DNA of 37,530 bases from Flavobacteriaceae bacterium. GTDB taxonomy: Bacteria > Bacteroidota > Bacteroidia > Flavobacteriales > Flavobacteriaceae. Each line of letters opens with the position of its first letter. The stretch's first letter is position 1. This document shows positions 8,092 to 14,339 of this stretch, one piece after another. Location of the stretch: the NCBI GenBank assembly GCA_027066745.1, contig JAMONB010000224.1, forward strand, positions 1-37,530, given 5' to 3'. Below the pieces are notes generated by a model. The model had not been told where the DNA came from. It ran no database searches and saw only the letters and a list, made by a program, of their open reading frames with translations. The position numbers and the translations under genes are program-made.

Positions 8092-8472
8092 ATGACACCA
8101 AAACAAGTAAAATATGTTAGACAAATTTTAACAAAGGAAGGCATTTCTTATATGGAAAATGACCTAGCACAAGAGTTTAGTAATAACAGAACTCGTGATA
8201 TTTCTAAATTAACACATCTTGAAACACAAAACTTAATTCACTCATTTGTAGATAAATCTCCAAAAGATAAAATGCAGGGTAAAATTATGAGTATGGCTCA
8301 TGAAATGCGCTGGGAACTTCCAAATGGTAAAATAGATTTAAAACGATTAGATGCTTGGTGTATAAAGCACACACCATTTCATAAGCCATTTGATAGGCTT
8401 ACAGTAAAGGAACTACCTAAAGTGGTTGGAATATTTGAAAAGGTGTATAAAAGTTATTTAAAAGCTATTTAA
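8092..8472 (+). CDS. GemA-like (DUF1018) early regulatory protein
   Basis: The product has 126 residues. It is small and basic, with the pattern LTHLETQNLIHSFVDK in the first half and KMQGKIMSMAHEMRWEL then KIDLKRLDAWCIKHTP in the second. This fits DUF1018/GemA, which in Mu affects host gene expression. It is preceded by an 87-base gap whose end (ACAAGTTAACAAAAATG) resembles the MuB-like gene's leader. The family call rests on pattern and on position in a Mu early operon. Confidence 0.55.
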   Translation: MTPKQVKYVRQILTKEGISYMENDLAQEFSNNRTRDISKLTHLETQNLIHSFVDKSPKDKMQGKIMSMAHEMRWELPNGKIDLKRLDAWCIKHTPFHKPFDRLTVKELPKVVGIFEKVYKSYLKAI

Positions 8473-8628
8473 ATGCCAATGGATGAATTTACAGGGCTGT
8501 GGTATCCTGCTACTAAAATTAAAACTTCAAATGCAGCGAAAAAATGCATGTGCAGCCATAAACACAATAGTATTGAAGTAAGTAGCAATAAATGTAATAA
8601 TTGTGATAAACCTTTAAATGAAAAATAA
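8473..8628 (+). CDS. 51-residue putative zinc-ribbon protein
   Basis: A short reading frame begins directly after the GemA-like stop (TAAATG) and ends overlapping the next start (TAATG). The product begins MPMDEFTGLWYPATK. It has CMC at residues 25-27 and CNNC at 41-44, a CxC...CxxC arrangement able to bind one zinc ion, and His29/His31 nearby. Gap-free placement between two genes supports it as real. Function is unknown; small zinc ribbons in phage early regions are often DNA- or RNA-polymerase-binding. Confidence 0.6.
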   Translation: MPMDEFTGLWYPATKIKTSNAAKKCMCSHKHNSIEVSSNKCNNCDKPLNEK

Positions 8629-9242
8629 TGAAAACTAAAAAACATCCAATACTAGATTTAATAGTTAATGAAAATGGCACTTTATTAATTTTCAAAGGTA
8701 AAGAGCTTTCTATTAAAACATATAAGCCTAGCCGATACAATTACATTATTAAGCAAGTAAATTTCGGCGGCAGAACACAAGGAGTTGCAAAACTTGTATG
8801 TGAAACTTGGAATGGTATGCGTGATGACTTTTCTCAATCTCTTCACAGAAAAGATAAAGATCCTTCTAATGATCACTACACCAATTTATATTGGGATATA
8901 AGAGGTAAAGTAAGAACGATACGAACAAAACGTAATAAGCTATCTCAAATTAAAAAATCAGAGCTACCAACAATTATTAAAAGAATAGTAGCTGGAGAAA
9001 CACTTAAAAATATTGCAAATAATTACAATACCAGCGATATGTCTATTTCTCGTATAAAAAAACGATTTGTAACTGATCCTAAAATGAAACTTAAAGAAGC
9101 TGTAATGGCTGCAAAAAATAAATACCAGCGTTCACAAGCTTATGCTAATTACTTAGGGTTTAAAACTCAATCTGAAGCCATTTCTAATTATGGGAAATAT
9201 AAGTTTCAATTACTAATAAATAAAATAGCAATAACATTATGA
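8628..9242 (+). CDS. HNH-like endonuclease with C-terminal helix-turn-helix
   Basis: The product has 204 residues. Residues 52-90 fit the HNH pattern of phage homing-type nucleases: VAKLVCETWNG, then LHRKDKDPSNDHYTNLYW with His73, Asn81 and NLYW 86-89. The usual His before LVAEAF is replaced (VAKLVCE). Residues 110-147 look like a resolvase-type HTH (IKRIVAGETLKNIANNYNTSDMSI...). Such proteins are free-standing homing nucleases or serve DNA processing. Activity is uncertain because the core is partly divergent. Confidence 0.6.
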   Translation: MKTKKHPILDLIVNENGTLLIFKGKELSIKTYKPSRYNYIIKQVNFGGRTQGVAKLVCETWNGMRDDFSQSLHRKDKDPSNDHYTNLYWDIRGKVRTIRTKRNKLSQIKKSELPTIIKRIVAGETLKNIANNYNTSDMSISRIKKRFVTDPKMKLKEAVMAAKNKYQRSQAYANYLGFKTQSEAISNYGKYKFQLLINKIAITL

Positions 9243-9406
9243 GACAAATAGCAGCACAGGCCTATTTAAGAGGTTTTATAGTTGGAGTATTATTAAGTGC
9301 AATATTAGGCGGAATGGTAATTATAATATTATTAATAAGTATATCAAACACTTTAGATGAAAAAACTAACATACATAGAATACAAGAAATTGAAACGAGC
9401 AAATAA
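9239..9406 (+). CDS. Small single-span membrane protein
   Basis: The product has 55 residues and starts with an ATGA overlap on the HNH-like gene. After a short basic N-terminus (MRQIAAQAYLRG), residues 13-36 form one strong membrane span (FIVGVLLSAILGGMVIIILL then ISIS), followed by a polar tail. Tight overlap with neighbours on both sides supports translation. Function is unknown. Together with the next small membrane protein it could affect the host envelope or superinfection. Confidence 0.5.
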   Translation: MRQIAAQAYLRGFIVGVLLSAILGGMVIIILLISISNTLDEKTNIHRIQEIETSK

Positions 9407-9479
9407 GATTATTAAAAATGCAAAAATACTACTAATAATCACCTTTTTTTTAATGTTAATAAAAGCTTTAAATGGATAA
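9357..9479 (+). CDS. 40-residue basic membrane peptide
   Basis: The frame starts inside the preceding gene and overlaps the next start by 8 bases. The product has a strongly basic N-terminal half (MKKLTYIEYKKLKRANKIIK) and a hydrophobic segment ILLIITFFLMLI ending in KALNG. The layout (basic helix, then a membrane span) is like that of small phage membrane peptides. It is short, so translation needs proof. Confidence 0.4.
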   Translation: MKKLTYIEYKKLKRANKIIKNAKILLIITFFLMLIKALNG

Positions 9480-9798
9480 GATAACACTCGTATTAAATAC
9501 CGATGAGCTTAAAGTAGTAAATGGCATTTGGCAATTAGTTACTAAACAAAATTTAAACACCCCTGAGTTAAAGTTAATGTACGATATAACTTCAAAATTA
9601 GCTGTAAAGTTTAAACAAAAATATATTGAAAAGGAGTTTGTTGATGGTAATTTTAAAATGAAGTTAACGTATGCAGAATCTTACTTTTTAAACAAAACAT
9701 TAAACTACTATGCACAAGGGATGGATTTTGAAGAAAACCCTTATAAATGGAATGTAATACTGAAACAAATAAACTTTTTAACTCAAAAATTAGTATGA
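9472..9798 (+). CDS. Unknown early protein
   Basis: The product has 108 residues, acidic to neutral, with alternating helical segments (LKVVNGIWQLV, LKLMYDITSKLAVKFKQKY, AESYFLNKTLNYYAQGM). No signal, cysteine cluster or catalytic motif is seen. It overlaps the basic membrane peptide upstream, and its stop overlaps the next start as ATGA, so it is firmly part of the early operon. I do not recognise the family. Confidence 0.65.
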   Translation: MDKITLVLNTDELKVVNGIWQLVTKQNLNTPELKLMYDITSKLAVKFKQKYIEKEFVDGNFKMKLTYAESYFLNKTLNYYAQGMDFEENPYKWNVILKQINFLTQKLV

Positions 9799-10214
9799 AT
9801 ACTTACTTAATAATATTTAAAACATCAGGTAAAAAGTTATTGTTTAAATACAATTTAAACGGCTTTTTAATAGCGTTTAAAACTGATTTGGTAATGACTA
9901 AAGAGGGAGTTGACTATTTATGTAAACACTTTCCTTTTGAATTGGATCAGTTACAATTTTTTAGAACACATAAAGAATTTAGAGTTGAAGAAGTAAAACA
10001 AGATCTCAGCTTTCAAACATTTTGGAATACCTATAAACATAAGGTTGGAAATAAACCAAGAGCTGAGAAGCTTTGGAATGCGCTTAGTGAAACCGATAAA
10101 GCAAAAGCAATTAGTTATATAGCTACCTATAACAATCATTTACTAAACAACCAGGGAATTCAAAAATTATATCCTGAAACATATCTAAACCAAAAAAGAT
10201 TTGATAATGAGTGA
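9795..10214 (+). CDS. Replication-protein-like C-terminal domain protein
   Basis: The product has 139 residues starting at the ATGA overlap (9795); an earlier start at 9747 lies inside the previous gene. The second half has the pattern FWNTYKHKVGNKPRAEKLWN, then AISYIATYNNHLLNN, then YPETYLNQKRFDNE. This recurs at the C-termini of phage and plasmid replication proteins, where it ends in a tLn..rw element. No helicase or primase motif is present. A helper role in replication is possible. Confidence 0.5.
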   Translation: MNTYLIIFKTSGKKLLFKYNLNGFLIAFKTDLVMTKEGVDYLCKHFPFELDQLQFFRTHKEFRVEEVKQDLSFQTFWNTYKHKVGNKPRAEKLWNALSETDKAKAISYIATYNNHLLNNQGIQKLYPETYLNQKRFDNE

Positions 10215-10398
10215 TATTAGTTCAGCAATTAAAACGATTGAAACTAAAATACACGGTTTAAAAATTGAACTAAAAATATGGAATGATCCTCGTAATTTTT
10301 CACAAAGAATAATAGATGAAGTTACTATTGAGATTAAGGAACATAAAACCGCTTTAAAAGTATTAAAAAATGACACACAAACTAAAAATAACACCTGA
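10207..10398 (+). CDS. Short helical protein, unknown
   Basis: The product has 63 residues (MSDISSAIKTIETKIHGLKI...), almost entirely helical and charged, likely a coiled coil over residues 5-55. It starts at ATG 10207 inside the last codons of the previous gene and its end overlaps the DUF3850 gene by 29 bases. Such dense overlaps are typical of this operon. No function can be proposed. Confidence 0.5.
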   Translation: MSDISSAIKTIETKIHGLKIELKIWNDPRNFSQRIIDEVTIEIKEHKTALKVLKNDTQTKNNT

Positions 10399-10651
10399 AT
10401 ACTTTATTCCAGCTGCTGCTGGTAACAAAGCATTTGAAGTACGTATAAATGATCGTAATTATCAATTAAATGACAAGCTTATACTTCAAGAGTGGAATGG
10501 AACTGATTATACTAAAAAGGAAATACACTGTTATATCACCTATATATTTTTAGGTGGTAAATATGGTTTAGAGGCAGGTTACTGCGTGTTAGGAACTAGA
10601 ATTATAAATGTAATTATACCAAAAAAACAACAATGGGAAATAACCAAATAA
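10370..10651 (+). CDS. DUF3850 (ASCH/PUA-like) protein
   Basis: The product has 93 residues. It has the DUF3850 signature: HKLKITPEYFIPAAAGNKAFEVRINDRNYQLNDKLILQEW. DUF3850 proteins share an ASCH/PUA-like beta-barrel, a fold used to bind RNA or modified nucleotides. They are frequent in phages and their task is unproven. The last 19 bases overlap the next small gene. Confidence 0.85.
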   Translation: MTHKLKITPEYFIPAAAGNKAFEVRINDRNYQLNDKLILQEWNGTDYTKKEIHCYITYIFLGGKYGLEAGYCVLGTRIINVIIPKKQQWEITK

Positions 10652-10779
10652 AACGATGTGCAAAAGGATTGCACCAGTATAAAGTACAAATACTAACTGA
10701 TTTAGGAGGCATTAAATATAAAGTATTTACTTGTGTTTTTTGTATGAAGCAAATTAAAAAACTAATAAAAAATGAATAA
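10633..10779 (+). CDS. 48-residue basic protein with a CxxC motif
   Basis: The frame starts inside the DUF3850 gene and ends 8 bases into the next one. The product begins MGNNQIKRCAKGLHQYK and has CVFC near residues 34-37. Together with Cys9 and His14 this could hold a zinc ion. The N- and C-termini are lysine-rich, fitting nucleic-acid binding. Placement in an otherwise empty 120-base gap supports it. Confidence 0.45.
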   Translation: MGNNQIKRCAKGLHQYKVQILTDLGGIKYKVFTCVFCMKQIKKLIKNE

Positions 10780-10990
10780 TCAACAGTTAGCAGATAAGTG
10801 GATTGCTGAAATGCAAGAGGCAGGATTATCTTATAATCAAATGGCTGATGTTATTCAGCTGGCACGACAAAAGTTTAACGTATTAAGAACTACTTGCGAA
10901 TGTGGGAACCAACATCCATTAGTAGCCGAATTTGGTAAGTGCGGTTCTTGCTATACTAAAATACTTGGAGAAGATCCAACGTATAGTTAA
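10772..10990 (+). CDS. 72-residue protein with CxC...CxxC zinc site
   Basis: An N-terminal helical part (MNNQQLADKWIAEMQEAGLS...) leads into CECGNQ (residues 42-47) and CGSC (57-60), a probable zinc ribbon. It is the last gene of the continuous early operon; after it the spacing becomes loose and attC-like hairpins begin. Function is unknown; by family shape it may be a small transcription-associated or DNA-binding protein. Confidence 0.6.
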   Translation: MNNQQLADKWIAEMQEAGLSYNQMADVIQLARQKFNVLRTTCECGNQHPLVAEFGKCGSCYTKILGEDPTYS

Positions 10991-11002
10991 CATTGTTTTT
11001 AA

Positions 11003-11090
11003 CGCACCGTATATGGCAATGTAAGCCAAACAAAAATCTTTAATTGGAATATAAACTTGACTGGCTTATTTGCTATATACATTGTTAGCA
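11003..11090. repeat. attC-like hairpin inside the prophage
   Basis: Arm 1 (11006-11028, ACCGTATATGGCAATGTAAGCCA spans 23 bases, key parts TATATGGCAA and TAAGCCA) pairs with arm 2 (11062-11083, TGGCTTATTTGCTATATACA minus bulges). The central spacer is 33 bases. The element ends in GTTAGCAA, and the inverse TTGCTAAC sits at 11341-11348 after the next gene. Layout and size match the host spacers around the prophage, although the sequence differs. The gene between the two cores looks like a captured cassette. Confidence 0.55.
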
Positions 11091-11116
11091 ATTGGGCGGT
11101 TTTAAAAACTGAAATT

Positions 11117-11335
11117 ATGAATGCAATACAAGTATTAGAAAAAACAACAGACTATGCTAAAAAGTACAGAATTGAAGCACAGCAATCTCTTGAAAGAAAT
11201 AAACATATGAACCAAATAGAAGGTGGTGAAAAAGTGCAACAAAGAATTATTGATGCTGTGCTGGTTGATTTTATAAACTACATTGGAATGAAATACGGTA
11301 TTGATTACGGAATTTATACAAAGGACTTGATGTAG
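11117..11335 (+). CDS. Cassette-like accessory protein, unknown
   Basis: The product has 72 residues starting at MNAIQVLEKTTDYAKKYR. A start at 11057 would run through the hairpin arm and is rejected. The protein is helical and charged, ending GMKYGIDYGIYTKDLM. It is bracketed by the inverted cores GTTAGCAA (11084-11091) and TTGCTAAC (11341-11348), unlike the overlapping genes upstream. The upstream GGGCGGTTTTAAAAACTGAAATTATG may be its own leader. It may be a moron gene gained by the phage; no function is recognised. Confidence 0.55.
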   Translation: MNAIQVLEKTTDYAKKYRIEAQQSLERNKHMNQIEGGEKVQQRIIDAVLVDFINYIGMKYGIDYGIYTKDLM

Positions 11336-11355
11336 CCTTGTTGCTAACTTAATAG

Positions 11356-11365
11356 TATAAAAGCT
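11356..11365. repeat. Left copy of inverted repeat TATAAAAGCT around the next gene
   Basis: TATAAAAGCT at 11356-11365 has a perfect inverse AGCTTTTATA at 11735-11744. The two bracket the gene at 11411-11731, so this gene too looks like an inserted cassette. Confidence 0.45.
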
Positions 11366-11410
11366 GTATGAATAAATATAAAAATAGTTTAATAATTAAA
11401 AACAAGTAAA

Positions 11411-11731
11411 ATGGAAAACAATAGTGTAGTATTAAAAATTGAAGATTACAATTACTTAAGGGATTTTGAAAAAAACATTGTAAATGGTAAGGTGTTTGTG
11501 TATTCTAGTTGTTTTGGTTGGGGTGGACATTCTGAAACTAAACAATATTATACAAAAAATAAAGTAGTTACCGAGTTAGCAAACAATAATAAAAGTTTAG
11601 AAAAAGAAATTGATAAATTAAAAGTAGAAATAATAGAACTTAAAAATAAAAAAGATTTACAACCAAAAACAACTATTGAAGACATAAAGGAAATGAGCCT
11701 AATACAATTTTTAAGATGGAGAAGAAGTTAA
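11411..11731 (+). CDS. Coiled-coil accessory protein, unknown
   Basis: The product has 106 residues. The N-terminal part (MENNSVVLKIEDYNYLRDFE...) is followed by an aromatic patch SSCFGWGGHSETKQYY. A coiled coil covers roughly residues 55-85 (LANNNKSLEKEIDKLKVEII). A short basic tail ends FLRWRRS. The leader AAAACAAGTAAAATG matches the early-gene style. It lies inside the inverted repeat at 11356/11735. No family is recognised. Confidence 0.6.
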   Translation: MENNSVVLKIEDYNYLRDFEKNIVNGKVFVYSSCFGWGGHSETKQYYTKNKVVTELANNNKSLEKEIDKLKVEIIELKNKKDLQPKTTIEDIKEMSLIQFLRWRRS

Positions 11732-12026
11732 TATAGCTTTTATACATAGTTGGTGTTTTGTTTTAGGACAATTTAATTGTTGACAGAAAATAAGACACTA
11801 ACTATAAGAAAACAACAGTTAGCATAAACTTTAACGGTAATACGCTAAAATAAACTGCAACTATCCAATTAAAAAATGGTGTAGCGTAGCGAAATCTTTT
11901 TTATTGGTGGTTGGCATTAGTATGACGCAGGTGGTAACACCGAGTAATATTAATTCACTAAACTTTCTTAAAATTGTTGTTGCTAATACCATTTAACCTG
12001 AATTATAAAACAATTTTTATACAAAT
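11732..12026. other. Non-coding accessory stretch with hairpins
   Basis: No gene longer than a few dozen codons is convincing. The region includes AGCTTTTATA (11735-11744), a hairpin CCAATTAAAAAA (11865-11876) with TTTTTTATTGG (11897-11907) around a GTAGCGTAGCGAAA loop, and GTTGGCATTAG at 11910-11920. The same GTTGGCATTAG core occurs at the host spacer 118-128. This resembles a degraded cassette spacer. Confidence 0.5.
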
Positions 12027-12043
12027 AAAAACAACATGTACCA
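12027..12043 (+). promoter_or_regulatory. Internal copy of the left-end transposase site
   Basis: AAAAACAACATGTACCA differs from L1 (1310-1326) at one base of 17, and TAAAAACAACATGTAC is identical over 16 bases in both. Orientation is that of the left end. It lies 18 bp upstream of the -7 element of the antirepressor promoter, so transposase binding there could regulate it or act like an internal enhancer. No fourth-site clusters were found around it. Confidence 0.65.
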
Positions 12044-12060
12044 AAATAAAAATTAATTTG

Positions 12061-12068
12061 TATATTTG
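12061..12068 (+). promoter_or_regulatory. Promoter (-7 TATATTTG) for the RNA and antirepressor
   Basis: TATATTTG lies three bases before the 5' arm of a long RNA helix, so transcription should start at or next to that arm. A clear -33 TTG at the usual distance is not seen; the internal transposase site occupies that region, which would fit activator or repressor control. Confidence 0.6.
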
Positions 12069-12070
12069 TC

Positions 12071-12180
12071 GTGACCAACCGTTTTTGGAGAAATCTGAAA
12101 ACAATTAATTACGATAAGAGTTCACCCAAGGTGAGCAGTTCCGAAAGGGCTGTACTTCCGTCCAAAAAACGGTTGGTCAC
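12071..12180 (+). ncRNA. Structured leader RNA of the antirepressor gene (c4-like candidate)
   Basis: The 5' arm (12071-12089, GTGACCAACCGTTTTTGGA) pairs with the 3' arm (12161-12180) over 19 bp with one bulged A. Inside are two hairpins: GTTCACC-CAA-GGTGAGC (12120-12136) and AGTTC/GGGCT with loop CGAAA (12137-12151). G-U pairs in these stems fit the plus strand only. The 3' arm segment TTGGTCA (12173-12179) can alternatively pair with TGACCAA (12217-12223), which covers the antirepressor start codon. Just after the helix CACC-TAAA-GGTG forms another hairpin. Phages P1 and P7 control an antirepressor by such an RNA (c4). No homology to c4 is claimed. Confidence 0.65.
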
Positions 12181-12215
12181 ACCTAAAGGTGGACTCGCAT
12201 ACAAAATTTTCAAAT

Positions 12216-12890
12216 ATGACCAATAAGAAAATGAGTACACAAATGGCGTTTAAATTTAACGCTACAAGTCAAGAGGTTCGCAGTCTAATAATAGACAGTG
12301 AGCCTTTTTTTGTTGCAAAAGATATTTGTGACATACTTGGTTTGTCAAATTCAAGAATTGCAACAGCTAATCTTGATTCTGATGAGAAAGCTGACGTAAG
12401 TTTAACTTACAGCAGCTCAAATGGAACTACACAAAATCGTAAAACTAAAGTAGTTAGTGAAAGTGGTTTATATGCCTTAATTCTTAAATCAAGAAAGCCA
12501 CAAGCTCGTGCTTTTAGAAAATGGGTAACCAGTGAAGTTTTACCAACTATTCGTAAAAAAGGGTATTATGGTATTATAAATAAACCTAGTAATTTTATAG
12601 ATATACGAGATGTGCCATTTACCAAACAGCAATTTAACGGTTTTAACATACGTGTAATAGAGTATAAAAACCAAAATTGGTATAGCTTGGTAGATATACA
12701 CCGTTGTATAGGTTCTCAAACCTGTATTACACAAGCTGCTAAAAAACTAAATACTAAAAAACCGTTGGCTAAAAAAATATGGTTGTTTGGTGCAACACAA
12801 CCAGCTTGGTACACTACAAAGTTAGGTTTTAAGCTTATAATTAGTGGTAGTAGAGTATTTGCAATTAGTAATCAATTAAAATTAAATTAA
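12216..12890 (+). CDS. Bro-N domain antirepressor-like protein
   Basis: The product has 224 residues, starting at ATG 12216; a GTG at 12189 lies in the RNA leader. The Bro-N domain (about residues 8-110) contains FFVAKDICDILGLSN, VVSESGLYALILKSRKPQAR and FRKWVTSEVLPTIRKKGYYG, the classic antirepressor pattern. The C-terminal part (WYSLVDIHRCIGSQ..., KKLNTKKPLAKKIWLFGATQ) could be a second DNA- or repressor-binding domain. Such proteins inactivate phage repressors. It is preceded by its own promoter and structured leader, separate from the early operon. Confidence 0.85.
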   Translation: MTNKKMSTQMAFKFNATSQEVRSLIIDSEPFFVAKDICDILGLSNSRIATANLDSDEKADVSLTYSSSNGTTQNRKTKVVSESGLYALILKSRKPQARAFRKWVTSEVLPTIRKKGYYGIINKPSNFIDIRDVPFTKQQFNGFNIRVIEYKNQNWYSLVDIHRCIGSQTCITQAAKKLNTKKPLAKKIWLFGATQPAWYTTKLGFKLIISGSRVFAISNQLKLN

Positions 12891-12893
12891 GCT

Positions 12894-13115
12894 ATGAGTA
12901 CTATTAAACAAACCGCAAAGCAAGTAGAAGTATTTTTTAACAATACTATTACTAAAGAAGAATTTTCACAGTATATGCGCCAATTTTTACATGTAGTTGT
13001 TTTAAACCAATTACAAGCAGAAGAAAACACTAATAATGCCACTATAGAAAGCGGTTACTATTGGTTAACCCAGTTTATAGAACAAATAGACCCAATGCTT
13101 CAAAAAGAAATTTAA
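12894..13115 (+). CDS. Unknown 73-residue protein
   Basis: It starts 4 bases after the antirepressor stop, so it is co-transcribed with it. The product is helical and mildly acidic (MSTIKQTAKQVEVFFNNTIT...), with an aromatic SGYYWLTQFIEQ segment near residues 53-64. No signal peptide or known motif was seen. It may be an accessory of the antirepressor, but this rests only on position. A perfect inverted repeat GTTAAAACA/TGTTTTAAC (about 13119-13149) follows it and could be a weak terminator or processing hairpin. Confidence 0.6.
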   Translation: MSTIKQTAKQVEVFFNNTITKEEFSQYMRQFLHVVVLNQLQAEENTNNATIESGYYWLTQFIEQIDPMLQKEI

Positions 13116-13175
13116 ACCCGTTAAAACAGCATTAATTAGTTTGTTTTAACTATTTTTAACTTAAAATTAAACATT

Positions 13176-13409
13176 ATGAAAAAAACAATTTTAACAATCG
13201 TATTAGTACTAATAACAATTATTTCGTGTAGTAAAGATTGTGATTATGTTAGGGATCACGAACTTATTAAAAGTTTAACAGATCAAATAGATGTGTTAGA
13301 AACTAAAATTAACAATACAACGCTTCAGACAGTTAAAGAAATTTACAGAAAGCAAATTGAAACTTTAAAAGAAGAGTTAGATGTTGCCGTTGTTGGTGAA
13401 TGTATTTAA
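13176..13409 (+). CDS. Small lipoprotein with coiled coil
   Basis: The product has 77 residues. The signal peptide MKKTILTIVLVLITIISC ends in a lipobox-like cysteine at 18; CSKDCDYVRD follows. Residues 26-70 form a coiled coil (SLTDQIDVLETKINNTTL...), and a last Cys precedes the C-terminus. It would be exported and lipid-anchored. In phages such proteins act in lysis (o-spanin) or superinfection exclusion. It stands alone before a terminator, away from the endolysin at 22787, so exclusion or conversion is at least as likely. Confidence 0.65.
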   Translation: MKKTILTIVLVLITIISCSKDCDYVRDHELIKSLTDQIDVLETKINNTTLQTVKEIYRKQIETLKEELDVAVVGECI

Positions 13410-13505
13410 AAGCAACCATAGTAATAAATGGCTCTAATATGGTATATACTAAAAATTAACTATATTTACACTTCTCAAGGTAATTAAATAAACCGAAGCC
13501 AACGT

Positions 13506-13532
13506 AAAAACCCTCTTTATTGAGGGTTTTTT
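13506..13532 (+). terminator. Intrinsic terminator after the lipoprotein gene
   Basis: AAAAACCCTC (13506-13515), loop TTTATT, then GAGGGTTTTTT (13522-13532): a 10-bp perfect stem followed by a T run. It closes the antirepressor/lipoprotein transcript. Confidence 0.9.
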
Positions 13533-13570
13533 GTTGCATAACTTTTTTTTAGTATTGGTATGGCATTTGT

Positions 13571-13578
13571 TAATTTTG
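13571..13578 (+). promoter_or_regulatory. Promoter -7 element TAATTTTG for the next gene
   Basis: TAATTTTG fits TAnnTTTG and lies 12 bases before the ATG at 13590, after the terminator. No -33 TTG with standard spacing was found. Confidence 0.4.
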
Positions 13579-13589
13579 TTTTTATCTAA

Positions 13590-13916
13590 ATGCAAAGAGG
13601 CAAACAAAAATTATACAATCCCATTGTACCCAAGTCGGTTACTGCAACTGGTGAAAAAGGCAAACGAAATAAAAGCATAGAGGCTCGTAGAGATGCAATG
13701 GCGCATCGTTATTATTTTCACGCTACCATTAACCGTTATAGATACGATGATTGTTTAGTAAATCTATCTACCGAGTTCTTTTTACAGCCTGATACTATTG
13801 TAAACGAATTGCAATTACGTTTAGACCTTATCAATAATTTAGCAACTAATCAAACTACCACTTCAGAGCTTCGTAAAAAATACCCTTTTTATAACTGGGT
13901 ATCTAAACTGCTGTAG
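13590..13916 (+). CDS. Small basic HTH-like protein, possible late regulator
   Basis: The product has 108 residues with a basic N-terminus (MQRGKQKLYNPIVPK, KGKRNKS). It then reads EARRDAMAHRYYFHATINRYRYDDCLVNLSTEFFLQPDTIVNEL, which has the look of a helix-turn-helix in which FLQPDTIVNEL would be the recognition part. It is monocistronic with its own promoter and terminator-separated from early genes. It lies between early and late regions, where Mu has mor and C. A role as middle/late activator is a guess from place and shape. Its 3' end overlaps the tail-completion gene on the other strand by 14 bases. Confidence 0.55.
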   Translation: MQRGKQKLYNPIVPKSVTATGEKGKRNKSIEARRDAMAHRYYFHATINRYRYDDCLVNLSTEFFLQPDTIVNELQLRLDLINNLATNQTTTSELRKKYPFYNWVSKLL

Positions 13917-14337
13917 CTTCGTGGTAAGCAGTTTTAAAACTTGTACTGTTTACTTTGTAGGCATCAGGGCGTTGCTCTTCCAAATTATTAATTCGTGCTA
14001 AAGGATTGAATTCAGCAGTTCGCCAACCTTGAAATTTTGAATATAACTTATCAACTGTATCTAAATATTCTAAACTTTTTAAACGGTCAGCTTCAGCAGT
14101 TATATTGCTTGTATTTCCTGTAAAATCAAAGCATAACTTAATTGTTACAATAGCATTAACCAATTGTAAAGTGTTGTTAATATTTTCAGATTGCGGCACC
14201 TGTATAGTAACCAATGCTGCTGGAAACACTACTGGCGGTCTGTCATAATTCATTTGTCCTTTATCCCAATCTACCCAAGGTATTTCAGGAAAATCAACCG
14301 CCATTTTTTTTACAATCTCATTAAATATATTTTTCAT
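13903..14337 (-). CDS. Phage neck/tail-completion-type protein
   Basis: The product has 144 residues. It begins MKNIFNEIVKKMAVDFPEIP, has a PPVVFPAALVTIQV strand and a strand-rich middle, and ends in a polar tail. It is the last gene of the minus-strand head operon, just after the gpG-like gene, where tail terminator or completion proteins lie. The length suits that role (130-160 residues). The fold call rests on context more than on motif. Confidence 0.5.
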   Translation of the reverse strand: MKNIFNEIVKKMAVDFPEIPWVDWDKGQMNYDRPPVVFPAALVTIQVPQSENINNTLQLVNAIVTIKLCFDFTGNTSNITAEADRLKSLEYLDTVDKLYSKFQGWRTAEFNPLARINNLEEQRPDAYKVNSTSFKTAYHEATAV

Positions 14338-14339
14338 AA

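Noticed and set aside
11057-11116. Start of the cassette gene at 11057
   Set aside because: These bases are an arm of the attC-like hairpin; the ATG at 11117 follows a leader.
12071-12180. Hammerhead or other known self-cleaving ribozyme
   Set aside because: No CUGANGA plus GAAA core in the right layout; the RNA fits a simple branched helix instead.
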